Below are positions 1 through 8,459 of a stretch of 64,000 nucleotides of DNA, one piece after another (position 1 is the stretch's first letter; each line of letters starts with the position of its first letter). The DNA comes from Serratia rhizosphaerae (lineage in GTDB: Bacteria > Pseudomonadota > Gammaproteobacteria > Enterobacterales > Enterobacteriaceae). Below the pieces are notes generated by a model. That model saw only the letters and a program-made list of their open reading frames with translations, was not told the origin of the DNA and searched no databases. The stretch spans positions 2,046,001 to 2,110,000 of the forward strand of contig NZ_CP041764.1 of the NCBI RefSeq assembly GCF_009817885.1. The letters are read 5' to 3'. The position numbers were made by a program, and so were the translations under genes.

Positions 1-1
1 A

Positions 2-313
2 ATCAAGCAGGACAAGGCGATCAGCTATCAGTGCGACGATCACAGCGCCACTCAGGATGTGCTGATCAGACTGGTCAGCGACGCCACCGGGTTTTCGCCG
101 GACTTTATCAAAACCAGCAACGCCAACGTGGGCGTCGCCATGGTGTATAAAGACGCGGTGATCAAACCCAACAATGCTTTCCGCACCCGGATCGTCAACG
201 GCATGGGCAGCGACACCCTCACCTTTGTGCCGGTAAAAAATAATGTGCCTTATACCAGCATCGCCACCGGGCCGCTGTCCGGTTCAGCAACGCTGATTTT
301 CAGCGCGCCTTGA
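2..313 (+). CDS. fimbrial subunit, C-terminal part (cut by window edge)
   Basis: The frame is open from the first bases and stops at 311-313, so only the last ~103 residues are present. The fragment has the look of a chaperone-usher pilin domain: a cysteine in the YQCDD segment that would close the usual disulfide, alternating beta-strand-like stretches, and a C-terminal strand ending in SATLIFSAP of the kind normally capped by a periplasmic chaperone. It lies 13 bp before a second fimbrial gene on the same strand, so the two are probably the last genes of a fimbrial operon whose major pilin, chaperone and usher lie to the left. Whether it is a minor tip subunit or an adapter cannot be decided from this fragment. 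Confidence 0.75.
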   Translation: MKQDKAISYQCDDHSATQDVLIRLVSDATGFSPDFIKTSNANVGVAMVYKDAVIKPNNAFRTRIVNGMGSDTLTFVPVKNNVPYTSIATGPLSGSATLIFSAP

Positions 314-326
314 GGACGCTCCCGCC

Positions 327-821
327 ATGACATGCATTGGAAGAACATTGGCCGCCGGCCTGCTGAGCGCGCTATCCGGCTACGGCGCTTTCGCCGCCGA
401 TCAGGGGACGCGGGTCAGCATCACCGCCACGGTGGTGGCGCCGCCGCCCTGTGAGATTAACGACGGACGCACCATCGACGTGGACTTCGGCAAGGTCGGC
501 GTAAACCGCATCGACGGCAGCCGCTATATGCAGCGGCTGAGCTACAGCGTGCACTGTGAGTTCCTCGACCCCGCCAGACAGCTGAAGATGAAAATCGTCG
601 GCACCGGCGCGGCATTTGACGCCAACGTGCTGCACACCAGCATCAACGGTCTCGGCATTAAACTGCTGGCGGATGGCAAGCCGTTTAACCTCAACAGCGC
701 GCTCAATATTGATTACACCACGCTGCCTGTGCTGGACGCCGTGCCGGTCAAATCCGCTGCCGCCACGCTGACGGAAGGGAAATTCACCAGCGGCGCCACC
801 ATGCAGATCGACTATTTTTAA
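327..821 (+). CDS. minor fimbrial subunit
   Basis: A 164-residue secreted pilin-like protein. Residues 1-23 form a signal peptide ending in AFA. The mature part has the FimG/FimF-type pattern PPPCEINDG, then a VDFGKVGVN segment, then the second cysteine in YSVHCEF, which together mark a type 1 pilin fold with one disulfide. It ends in MQIDYF, with the aromatic C-terminal beta strand recognised by fimbrial chaperones. It follows the upstream fimbrial gene by 13 bp and is followed by a gene on the other strand, so it is the last gene of the operon. Last position and sequence suggest a minor or tip-associated subunit. This is inferred; no adhesin domain is visible. Confidence 0.8.
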   Translation: MTCIGRTLAAGLLSALSGYGAFAADQGTRVSITATVVAPPPCEINDGRTIDVDFGKVGVNRIDGSRYMQRLSYSVHCEFLDPARQLKMKIVGTGAAFDANVLHTSINGLGIKLLADGKPFNLNSALNIDYTTLPVLDAVPVKSAAATLTEGKFTSGATMQIDYF

Positions 822-841
822 CGGCGCGCGCCGGCCGTAAT

Positions 842-2197
842 TTATGGCGTTAGCAGTTGCGGTACGTCCAGCAGGATAAACTCACTGTCGTCCGCCTTAT
901 TCGGCTGGCGGCTGGAGGAAAACGGGAAGTTGTTATCGTTGCCGACGATGATATGGCGCTCGTCCACCACATCGACGTTTTCAATGGTAAAGAACGGGAA
1001 GGTCAGCACGCCGTTATTCAGCGGCTTGCGCGCCAGCTTGTTCGGGTCCTGGATCTTCAGCAGGTCGATATAGGCCTGCTTCTCCACCGGTTTGCCGACG
1101 TTGGCGTCAGAAAACGCGATGCGGTACACCCGTTTGAACTTCGCCACCTGGCTGAAACAGTTCTCCGTCGGCGCGCCGACGGCGCAGGCCTGGTCCGCCG
1201 TGCCTTCGCCGTTATCTCGTTCAATCACCAGCCCGTGCGTGGCGTCGATCATATTAAAATCGCCGATCGCATGGGCGTTATCCTCCAGCACGTACTGCCA
1301 GCTGCGCCCGCTCCACTGTTGCCGCTTAACGTCAAACTCCAGCACCCGCAGATAGCGTTTGCCGTCGACCTGTTCGAAATCTTCGCCGTCCCACAGCGCC
1401 CCTTCCAGCAGCGGGTACAGCTTGCTGCCGTCTTTAGACAGCGCCATACCTTCAAACCCCTTGGAGCGCGCCACCTGGAAGTTCTGTTTGCCGTCCGGCG
1501 CGCCCGGCAGCGTCAGGGTCGGGTTGTCCGGCGATTTCACCACCTTGCCGCTCACCTGGGTGTCGAACACCGCCAGAATCTTACCGTCCAGCGTGGCCTT
1601 GATCAGATAGGGGCCGAACTCATCGCCGATCCATAGCGCATTATCGGCGAACTGGAAGCCTTCCGGATCGAAATCGCTGCCGGTCAGATAGCGCGTGTCG
1701 GTGCTTTCGTTAACGATATGAAACGGCACTTTCTTGTCCGGATCGTGCAGAAATACCGTGTTTAACGGCTCCACCGCGCCGGTTTTAAAATCGATGCGGT
1801 AGTGGCTGAGATACAGCATCGCGTCCGGTGAGTTGGCCTTGCTGCCGAAGCCGTTATCGGTCAGCACCCAGTAACTGCCGTCCGGCATATGTTTAATGCC
1901 GGAGTGCCCCTGACGCGGCTGGCCGTCGATCGGCAGGCCGATGCCGGTAGGACGATCGGCCGACAGGCCGGCAACGCTGCCCGGCGCGCTGACCCGCTGG
2001 CCGCTGGTGTATTTGCCGCTCTGGCGCAGGTCCGCCGGCGCGTCGTCCGGCGGCGTCACCGTGCTGCTGACCGGCAGCAGCGCATGGCCGGCCAGCTGCG
2101 CATCGACCTCCTGCTGCGCCCACAGCGTCGTGCTGCACAACATACTGGCGAACAGGCATGCCAGAGGCGTGGTTTTCATCATTGTTTTCATTGTCAT
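842..2197 (-). CDS. periplasmic esterase-like activity of phytase family protein
   Basis: A 451-residue exported protein. The N-terminus is a signal peptide (hydrophobic LACLFASMLCSTTLWA, cleavage near AQQ). The body has the features of the 'esterase-like activity of phytase' family, a beta-propeller-like fold: GHSGIKHMPDGSYWVLTDNG, SDFDPEGFQF, LWIGDEFGPYL, KGFEGMALS and a late HIIVGNDNNFPFSSSR segment rich in acidic and asparagine residues. Members are secreted or periplasmic and are thought to hydrolyse phosphate or other esters, but the substrate is unknown. The start at 2197 is preceded by GGGAGACGG at proper spacing. It converges on the fimbrial operon with only 20 bp between stops and appears monocistronic. 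Confidence 0.8.
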   Translation of the reverse strand: MTMKTMMKTTPLACLFASMLCSTTLWAQQEVDAQLAGHALLPVSSTVTPPDDAPADLRQSGKYTSGQRVSAPGSVAGLSADRPTGIGLPIDGQPRQGHSGIKHMPDGSYWVLTDNGFGSKANSPDAMLYLSHYRIDFKTGAVEPLNTVFLHDPDKKVPFHIVNESTDTRYLTGSDFDPEGFQFADNALWIGDEFGPYLIKATLDGKILAVFDTQVSGKVVKSPDNPTLTLPGAPDGKQNFQVARSKGFEGMALSKDGSKLYPLLEGALWDGEDFEQVDGKRYLRVLEFDVKRQQWSGRSWQYVLEDNAHAIGDFNMIDATHGLVIERDNGEGTADQACAVGAPTENCFSQVAKFKRVYRIAFSDANVGKPVEKQAYIDLLKIQDPNKLARKPLNNGVLTFPFFTIENVDVVDERHIIVGNDNNFPFSSSRQPNKADDSEFILLDVPQLLTP

Positions 2198-2273
2198 TTT
2201 CCGTCTCCCTGATGAGGTGGTCTACCCGGAGGTAAAGGCACCGTCACTATAGGCAGCCGCAATGACAGAAATA

Positions 2274-3482
2274 TTACCCGCCGCCACTCTGCCGGTAGCT
2301 GCGCGGATGGAAGCGCGCCGTCAGCGCCATCAGCAGCAGCACCAACAGCGTATGCAGCTGCCAGTCGAGCAGGAAACCGCCGCTGTAGTCACGCAGCAGG
2401 CCGGAAATATACGGCGCAACGCCCGCCAGCAAAAAGCCGATGCCCTGCATAAAGGCCACCAGCCGCCCGGCCGCCGCCGGCTGCGGCAGGTGATCCAGCG
2501 CCAGCACCAGACACAGCGGAAACGCCCCGCCGAGGCCGACGCCGGCCAGCAGCGCCCACAGCCACGGCGTCTGCAGCGGCCAGCCGATCAGGCCGATAAA
2601 CCCGACCAGCTGCATGATCAGCGCCGCCCACAGCAGCGGACGACGATCGTGACCACGCGCCAGCGCCGGCAGCGCCAGCGCGCCCGCCACCTGTCCCAGC
2701 GTCATCAGCGCCAGCAATACGCCGCTGGCCTGCGGCTGCCAGCCAAGCTGCATATAGTACGGCGGCAGCCAGGCGATCAGGCTGGCGTAGCCGCCGTTAA
2801 TCAGGCCGAAGTAAATCCCCAGCAGCCAGGCGCGCGGGCTGCGGAACAGGCTGCCCGCCTGCCTGCCCGCCGGCGACGTCAGCCGCCCCAGACCGCGGCT
2901 CGCCCACAGCCAGACCACCAGGGCCGCCAGCGCCGGCAGCGCCCACCAGGCCAGCGCGCTGTGCCAGTCGTGGCCGCGGTTCAGCCACGGCGTCACCGCC
3001 GCCCCCAGCCCGCCGCCGCCCATTAATGCCGCCGACCATAAGCCGGCCACCAGCGCCATCCGCTTGAGAAAATGGTGTTTGATAATGCCCGGCATCACCG
3101 CCTGTATCACGCCGATACCCAGCCCGCCCAGCACCGCGCTGAGCAGCAGCTGCACGCTGTCCGGCGCCAGTTCGCGCCACAACGCCCCCAGCGCAATCGC
3201 CAGCAGGCTCAGCAATACGCTGGCGCGTTCGCTCAGCAGGCGGTTGACCCACCCGCCGGCCAGCGCCATCAAGCCCATCATCAGCACCGGCAGCGCGGTC
3301 AGCAATGCGGCGCCGCCAAAGCTCAGGCCGGTGGCCTGACGCAGCGTGGGCAGCAGCGGGCCGACGGAGGTTAACAGCGGACGCATGTTGAGGCCGATCA
3401 GCACCAGCGCCCATAACAAAGGATGAAACCAGCGGCGCGCGACTGGCGCCTGATCCGCCGGCTGAGAGTGATTTTCCACCAT
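2274..3482 (-). CDS. MFS transporter of the CynX/NimT family
   Basis: A 402-residue polytopic protein with about 12 hydrophobic segments. The start LIGLNMRPLLTSVGPLLPTLRQ is characteristic of the cyanate/2-nitroimidazole transporter branch (CynX, NimT/YeaN) of the major facilitator superfamily. It would be an inner-membrane exporter or importer of small organic molecules; the substrate cannot be read from sequence. It diverges from a LysR regulator gene (start 3587), the usual arrangement for a transporter controlled by its neighbour. E. coli nimT is instead paired with an AraC regulator, NimR, so a direct functional transfer from NimT would be unsafe. The start at 3482 has a modest TGGAA ribosome-binding site. 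Confidence 0.8.
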   Translation of the reverse strand: MVENHSQPADQAPVARRWFHPLLWALVLIGLNMRPLLTSVGPLLPTLRQATGLSFGGAALLTALPVLMMGLMALAGGWVNRLLSERASVLLSLLAIALGALWRELAPDSVQLLLSAVLGGLGIGVIQAVMPGIIKHHFLKRMALVAGLWSAALMGGGGLGAAVTPWLNRGHDWHSALAWWALPALAALVVWLWASRGLGRLTSPAGRQAGSLFRSPRAWLLGIYFGLINGGYASLIAWLPPYYMQLGWQPQASGVLLALMTLGQVAGALALPALARGHDRRPLLWAALIMQLVGFIGLIGWPLQTPWLWALLAGVGLGGAFPLCLVLALDHLPQPAAAGRLVAFMQGIGFLLAGVAPYISGLLRDYSGGFLLDWQLHTLLVLLLMALTARFHPRSYRQSGGG

Positions 3483-3514
3483 GGATTCCAGTCTGTGAAT
3501 ACGGAAGGAGGGCC

Positions 3515-3542
3515 GTCACAACGCGGTGACGGCAACGTTGCC
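3515..3542. promoter_or_regulatory. paired dyads between MFS and LysR genes
   Basis: Two adjacent symmetric elements sit in the 104-bp divergent gap: GTCAC-N6-GTGAC at 3515-3530, then the perfect 12-bp palindrome GGCAACGTTGCC at 3531-3542. LysR regulators commonly bind dyads in a divergent promoter, so these are candidate operators for both genes. The role is inferred. Confidence 0.4.
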
Positions 3543-3586
3543 TCACTGTAGAAAATGCCGTTAGTATTTGGAAATTAAATAATGGA

Positions 3587-4459
3587 ATGGTCAGCAGTGA
3601 CAAAATGAATCGTTATCCGATGTTCAACCCGCAGCTGCTGCTCAGCTTCGTTGCCGTATGCGACAGCAGCAGCTTTACCCGCGCCGCCGAGCGGGTATGC
3701 CTGTCGCAGTCGACCGTCAGCCAGCAGGTGCGCCGGCTGGAAGAGATGCTCGGCAAGCCGCTGTTTGAACGCTCCTCCCATCAGGTACTGCTGACCGAAG
3801 AGGGCGTAAAACTGCTCAGCTACGCCCGGCGCATTATCGCACTGAACGAAGAGGCGCACGATGCGCTGACCGGCATCTGGCGCGACGGCGTACTGCGCCT
3901 CGGGGTGCCGGAGGACTTCGCCGCCTCCACCACCGAGCTGCTGGCCGACTTCAGCCGCGAGCACCCGCACCTGCGGCTGGACGTCACCAGCGGTCTGAGC
4001 GCCGATCTGCACCATGCCTACGGCCGTGAAGAACTGGACCTGATTCTGGTGAAACAACGCCGCAGCCAGCCGCCGCACGCCGCGCGGCCGGAGCCGCTGC
4101 TGTGGCTGGACAGCCTGGCCTTTCCCGCCATTGAGCAGTCGCCGGTGCCGCTGGCGGTGTTTCCACTCAACGGGCTGTACCGCGACCAGCTGTGTCAGGC
4201 GCTGGACAACCTCGGCAGACGTTGGCGCATCGGCTACAGCAGCGCCAGCCTGGCGGCGCTGACCGCCGCGTCCGCCGCCGGACTGGGCGTCACCCTGCTT
4301 CCCGCCGGCTGCCGGCTGCCGAGCCACCGCGTGCTGGGTGAGGCTGAAGGGCTACCGCCGGTGAATGATTTCGAGCTGGCGCTGTATTACCGCGACAGCG
4401 CCCCCGCCGCCGCCGGCGCGCTGGCGCAGCGGCTGACGACGTTTTGCCGGCTGGCGTAA
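3587..4459 (+). CDS. LysR-family transcriptional regulator
   Basis: The N-terminal ~65 residues are a LysR winged helix-turn-helix: FNPQLLLSFVAVCDSSSFTRAA, then LSQSTVSQQVRRLEE, then KPLFERSSHQVLLTEEG. The remainder (residues ~95-285) is a periplasmic-binding-like effector domain with GVPEDFAAS near its start. It probably controls the divergent CynX/NimT-type transporter and itself through the dyads at 3515-3542. The effector is unknown. The start is uncertain: ATGs at 3587, 3605 and 3620 are in frame and none has a good ribosome-binding site; typical family length would favour the later two. The stop lies 7 bp before the convergent xylR stop. Confidence 0.85.
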   Translation: MVSSDKMNRYPMFNPQLLLSFVAVCDSSSFTRAAERVCLSQSTVSQQVRRLEEMLGKPLFERSSHQVLLTEEGVKLLSYARRIIALNEEAHDALTGIWRDGVLRLGVPEDFAASTTELLADFSREHPHLRLDVTSGLSADLHHAYGREELDLILVKQRRSQPPHAARPEPLLWLDSLAFPAIEQSPVPLAVFPLNGLYRDQLCQALDNLGRRWRIGYSSASLAALTAASAAGLGVTLLPAGCRLPSHRVLGEAEGLPPVNDFELALYYRDSAPAAAGALAQRLTTFCRLA

Positions 4460-4465
4460 GCGGCA

Positions 4466-5644
4466 TCAGCAGGCCGTTTCGGCGTATTTTTCCCGGTACT
4501 CTTTCGGCGTCATAGCGTCGCCCTTGCGGAACACCGAATAAAAATATTGCAGCGACGGGTAGCCGCACATCTGTGAAATCTCATTGATCGATAACGCGGT
4601 CGTCGCCAGCAGGTTACGCGCCCGCTCCAGTTTCTCGGCGTGGATCGCATGGTGAATCGTCTGGCCGGTTTCCTCTTTAAAACGCTTCTCCAGATTGGAG
4701 CGCGACAGCCCCACCGCATCCAGCACCTGTTCCACCTTGATGCCACGGCAGGCATGATGGCGGATATAGTGCATCGCCTGAATCACCGCCGGATCGCGCA
4801 GCGAGCGGTAATCCGTCGAGCGCCGTTCGATCACTTTCAGCGGCGGCACCAAAATGCGCTGCAGCGGCAGCTCACGCTGTTGTAACAGGCGGTGCAGCAG
4901 CTTGGCGGCGTGGTAGCCCATCTGCCGCGACCCCTGCGCCACCGAAGAGAGCGCCACGCGCGACAGATAACGCGTCAGTTCTTCGTTATCGATGCCGATC
5001 ACGCTCAACTTCTCCGGCACCGGAATCGCCAGATGTTCGCACACCTGCAGCAGATGGCGGGCGCGCGCATCGGTCACCGCAATAATGCCGGTCTGCTGCG
5101 GCAGGGTCTGCACCCAGTCCGCCAGCCGGTTCTGCGCGTACTGCCAGTTTTCCGGCGCGGTCGACATCCCCTGATACACCACCCCCTGATACTGTTCCTG
5201 CGCCACCAGCCGGCGAAAGGCATGCTCGCGCTCCTGCGCCCAGCGTTTGCCGCCTTCGGGCGGCAGGCCGTAAAACGCAAAGCGGTTCAACCCCTTTTCC
5301 TTCAGGTGCATAAACGCCGCTTCCACCAGCGCATGATTGTCGGTGGCGATGTAGTGCACCGGCGGGTAGTCGTCGTCACGGTGATAGGAGCCGCCGACGC
5401 CGACAATCGGCACCTGAACGTTATCCAGCAGCCGTTCAATCTCGCGGTCGTCAAAATCGGCGATCACCCCGTCGCCCAGCCACTCTTTAATGTTGTCGAT
5501 GCGGCAGCGGAAATCTTCTTCAATAAAAATATCCCAGTCGCACTGCGACGCCTGTAAATATTCGCCCACCCCTTCCACCACCTGGCGGTCATACACCTTA
5601 TTCGCGTTAAATAACAATGTAATACGGTAGCGTTTTTCGAACAT
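4466..5644 (-). CDS. xylR: xylose operon transcriptional activator XylR
   Basis: A 392-residue regulator, the same length as E. coli XylR and recognisable throughout (RYRITLLFNANKVYDRQVVEG, PIVGVGGSYH, TGIIAVTDARARHLLQVCEHL). Residues ~1-270 are a periplasmic-binding-like xylose sensor; residues ~285-385 are an AraC-type pair of helix-turn-helix motifs (VLDAVGLSRSNLEKRFKEE and SINEISQMCGYPSLQYFYSVF). With xylose it activates the divergent xylFGH and xylAB promoters. The frame extends 13 codons further upstream, but ATG 5644 matches the family start and has GGGGA nearby. It lies 89 bp downstream of xylH on the same strand and could be read from the xylFGH transcript or its own promoter. Confidence 0.96.
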   Translation of the reverse strand: MFEKRYRITLLFNANKVYDRQVVEGVGEYLQASQCDWDIFIEEDFRCRIDNIKEWLGDGVIADFDDREIERLLDNVQVPIVGVGGSYHRDDDYPPVHYIATDNHALVEAAFMHLKEKGLNRFAFYGLPPEGGKRWAQEREHAFRRLVAQEQYQGVVYQGMSTAPENWQYAQNRLADWVQTLPQQTGIIAVTDARARHLLQVCEHLAIPVPEKLSVIGIDNEELTRYLSRVALSSVAQGSRQMGYHAAKLLHRLLQQRELPLQRILVPPLKVIERRSTDYRSLRDPAVIQAMHYIRHHACRGIKVEQVLDAVGLSRSNLEKRFKEETGQTIHHAIHAEKLERARNLLATTALSINEISQMCGYPSLQYFYSVFRKGDAMTPKEYREKYAETAC

Positions 5645-5733
5645 GTGATATCCCCGGAAAACAAACCACTCCCTGAATAGCACAGCCGTTCAGAGAGCAG
5701 TAAAAATGCGGCGAGATTTGTGAGGTAAAACGT

Positions 5734-6918
5734 CTACGCGCGCCGCTTGGTGGCGGAATCCATCCACACCGCCAGCAGCAGGATCGCCCCTTTGACGATA
5801 TACTGCCAGAAGGTGGGCACGTCCAACATGCTCATGCCGTTATCCAGCGATGCCATGATAAACGCCCCCAGCACCGCGCCGGCAACGCTGCCGACGCCGC
5901 CCGCCAGGCTGGTGCCGCCAATCACGCAGGCGGCGATGGCGTCCAGCTCGGCAATATTGCCCGCCGATGGCGAGCCGGCCCCCAGCCGGGAACTGAGGAT
6001 CAGCCCGGCGATCGCCACCATCAGGCCGTTAATGGCGAACACCGCCAGCTTGGTGCGCTCCACATTCACCCCCGACAGCCGCGCCGCGTCGATATTGCCG
6101 CCGATGGCGTAGATGCGCCGGCCAAACGCGGTGCGGGTAGCCATAAATATCCCCGCCAGCATCAGCGCCGTCAGAATCAGCACCGGCGTCGGCACCCCGC
6201 GATAATCATTCAGCAGGTAGATAGCCCCGAGCACCACCACCGCCATAATGCTCTGCCGGGCGACGGCGCCGCCGGCCGCCGGCAACGGCAGCCCGAGCTG
6301 CGCGCGTCTGCTGCGTCGCCGCCACTGCCAGATGACGAACAGCGCCAGCCCCAGCGCGCCGACGCCGAACCCCAGGCCGCCGGGCAGATAGCTCTGACCA
6401 ATCTGCGACATCGCGCCGCTGGTCGGCGCAACGGTGGTGCCGTTGGTAATGCCGACCAGAATACCGCGGAACGCCAGCATGCCTGCCAGCGTAACGATAA
6501 AGGAGGGTACTTTACGGTAGGCTACCCACCAGCCGTTCCACGCACCGAGCAGCAAGCCGGCGAGCAGCGTCACCGCGACGGTCAGCGGCAGCGGCCAGCC
6601 GAGCCAGACGTCAAAAATCGCCGCCGCGCCGCCCAGCAGCCCCATCATCGAACCGACCGACAGATCGATTTCCGCCGAGATAATCACAAACACCATGCCG
6701 ACCGCCAGAATGCCGGTAATCGCCGTCTGGCGCAGCAGGTTGGAAATATTGCGCGCGCTGAGATACGCCCCTTCGGTGGTGAAGGTAAAGAACAGCAGAA
6801 TGACGGCGATCGCCGCCAGCATCACCAGCACCTGCAGGTTCAGTGACCTCAGCGGCAGCAGCGCCTTTTTGGCGGGCGCAGACGGCAGGCTTGCCTCAGA
6901 CAGCGTGTTTTTCGACAT
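5734..6918 (-). CDS. xylH: D-xylose ABC transporter permease XylH
   Basis: Inner-membrane permease of the XylFGH high-affinity xylose importer, about 394 residues with ~10 hydrophobic segments. The BPD_transp_2/AraH-type signature is clear: ISAEIDLSVGSMMGLLGG, RKVPSFIVTLAGMLAFRG, GRRIYAIGGN and AVWMDSATKRRA at the C-terminus, nearly identical to E. coli XylH. A variable, proline- and arginine-rich loop lies around residues 215-235. GTG 6927 is in frame, but ATG 6918 is preceded by GAGGAG at 8 nt and matches the family start. It overlaps the end of xylG by 23 bp, which implies translational coupling of permease to ATPase. Confidence 0.96.
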   Translation of the reverse strand: MSKNTLSEASLPSAPAKKALLPLRSLNLQVLVMLAAIAVILLFFTFTTEGAYLSARNISNLLRQTAITGILAVGMVFVIISAEIDLSVGSMMGLLGGAAAIFDVWLGWPLPLTVAVTLLAGLLLGAWNGWWVAYRKVPSFIVTLAGMLAFRGILVGITNGTTVAPTSGAMSQIGQSYLPGGLGFGVGALGLALFVIWQWRRRSRRAQLGLPLPAAGGAVARQSIMAVVVLGAIYLLNDYRGVPTPVLILTALMLAGIFMATRTAFGRRIYAIGGNIDAARLSGVNVERTKLAVFAINGLMVAIAGLILSSRLGAGSPSAGNIAELDAIAACVIGGTSLAGGVGSVAGAVLGAFIMASLDNGMSMLDVPTFWQYIVKGAILLLAVWMDSATKRRA

Positions 6919-8437
6919 GTTTTTCACTCCTCAACGCGGCTTCCATCACCTGTTCCTGGGTCAGATTGCGGTTTTCCAGCGAGGCTTTGATTTTCCCCTG
7001 GTGCATCACCAGCACGCGATCGCTCAGGCCCAGCACTTCCGGCAATTCGGATGACACGACGATCACCGCAATGCCCTGCTGCACCAGCTGATTGATTAAT
7101 TTGTAGATTTCGTATTTTGCGCCGATATCGATACCGCGCGTCGGTTCATCCAGAATCAGGATTTTCGGGTTCAACAACAGGCACTTGGCGAGGATCGCTT
7201 TTTGCTGGTTGCCGCCGCTCAGGCGACCGATGGCCAGCTCCGCCGATGCGGTTTTCACCTTCAGCCGCGCCAGCGACTGTTCAATGGTCACCTGTTCCCG
7301 CGCCTCGTCCAGCGCCGACAGCGGGCCGCTGAAGTCACCCAGCGCCGCCAGCGTCATATTCGCACCGACCCCCATCACCGGCACGATGCCGTCGCGTTTG
7401 CGGTCTTCCGGCACCATGGCGATACCGTAGCGCATCGCCTGACGGCAGTTGCCAATCGTCGCCGCCTGCCCCTCGATCGTAATGTTCCCCTGCCAGCGCC
7501 CGGGATAGGCGCCGAACAGGCACTGCATGGTTTCGGTACGCCCGGAGCCGACCAGCCCGGCGACGCCGAGAATTTCCCCGCGCCGCAGCGTAAACGACAC
7601 GTCGTCAACCCGGCGGATATGCCGGTTAACCGGGTGCCAGGCGGTCAGATTATCAACCTGCAGCACCACTTCGCCGATCGTGTGCGGCGCCTGCGGATAC
7701 AGCTCGGTCAGTTCGCGGCCGACCATCATGGCGATAATCTCCTCCTCGCTCATGTCGGCTGCCGGACGGGTGCCGATGTGCCTGCCGTCGCGGATCACGC
7801 AGATCAGATCCGAGATCGCCTTCACTTCGTTCAATTTATGGGAAATATAAATACAGGCGATGCCGCGATCGCGCAGATCGCGCACGATCGTCAGCAGCGT
7901 GGCGGTTTCGCTTTCGGTCAGCGAGGCGGTCGGCTCATCCAGCACCAGCAGGCGCACCTGCTTGTTCAGCGCCTTGGCGATCTCCACCAGCTGCTGCTGG
8001 CCCAGCCCCAGTTCGCCGATGCGGGTATCCGGGTCCACCGCCAGCTTGACCTGCGCCAGCAGGCGCTGGCAGCGCTGATACATGGCGTCATAATCCATCA
8101 GGCCATAGCGCCCCCACTCGCTGCCGAGAAACATGTTCTCCAGCACCGTCATCTGTTTGACCAGCGCCAGCTCCTGATGAATGATGGCGATACCCTTTTT
8201 CTCGGTATCGCGAATGGTTTTCGCCGTTATTAACTGGCCGGAAAAATAAATATCGCCCTGATAACTACCGTGCGGATATATTCCGCACAGCACCTTCATC
8301 AAGGTGGACTTCCCCGACCCATTTTCACCGCACAATGATAAAACCTGGCCGGATTCAAGTTGCAGACTGATATTATCCACCGCTTTTACCGCGCCAAATT
8401 GCTTCGTGATTTCCTTCATTTTCAATAAACAGGACAT
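6896..8437 (-). CDS. xylG: D-xylose ABC transporter ATP-binding protein XylG
   Basis: A 513-residue tandem ATPase of the sugar-importer type. The first cassette has Walker A GENGSGKST, signature LGLGQQQLVEIAKAL and Walker B LLVLDEPTAS. The second has the degenerate Walker A GLVGSGRTE, signature LSGGNQQKAILAKCL and Walker B ILILDEPTRG. Two cassettes, one with a degenerate P-loop, are normal in this family. It energises xylose uptake with XylH and XylF. The frame runs further upstream, but ATG 8437 has GGAGG in front (reading TACGGAGGTCGTT) and matches the E. coli start. The gap to xylF is 22 bp and the 3' end overlaps xylH. Confidence 0.97.
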   Translation of the reverse strand: MSCLLKMKEITKQFGAVKAVDNISLQLESGQVLSLCGENGSGKSTLMKVLCGIYPHGSYQGDIYFSGQLITAKTIRDTEKKGIAIIHQELALVKQMTVLENMFLGSEWGRYGLMDYDAMYQRCQRLLAQVKLAVDPDTRIGELGLGQQQLVEIAKALNKQVRLLVLDEPTASLTESETATLLTIVRDLRDRGIACIYISHKLNEVKAISDLICVIRDGRHIGTRPAADMSEEEIIAMMVGRELTELYPQAPHTIGEVVLQVDNLTAWHPVNRHIRRVDDVSFTLRRGEILGVAGLVGSGRTETMQCLFGAYPGRWQGNITIEGQAATIGNCRQAMRYGIAMVPEDRKRDGIVPVMGVGANMTLAALGDFSGPLSALDEAREQVTIEQSLARLKVKTASAELAIGRLSGGNQQKAILAKCLLLNPKILILDEPTRGIDIGAKYEIYKLINQLVQQGIAVIVVSSELPEVLGLSDRVLVMHQGKIKASLENRNLTQEQVMEAALRSEKHVEKHAV

Positions 8438-8459
8438 AACGACCTCCGTACGGCGGCGT

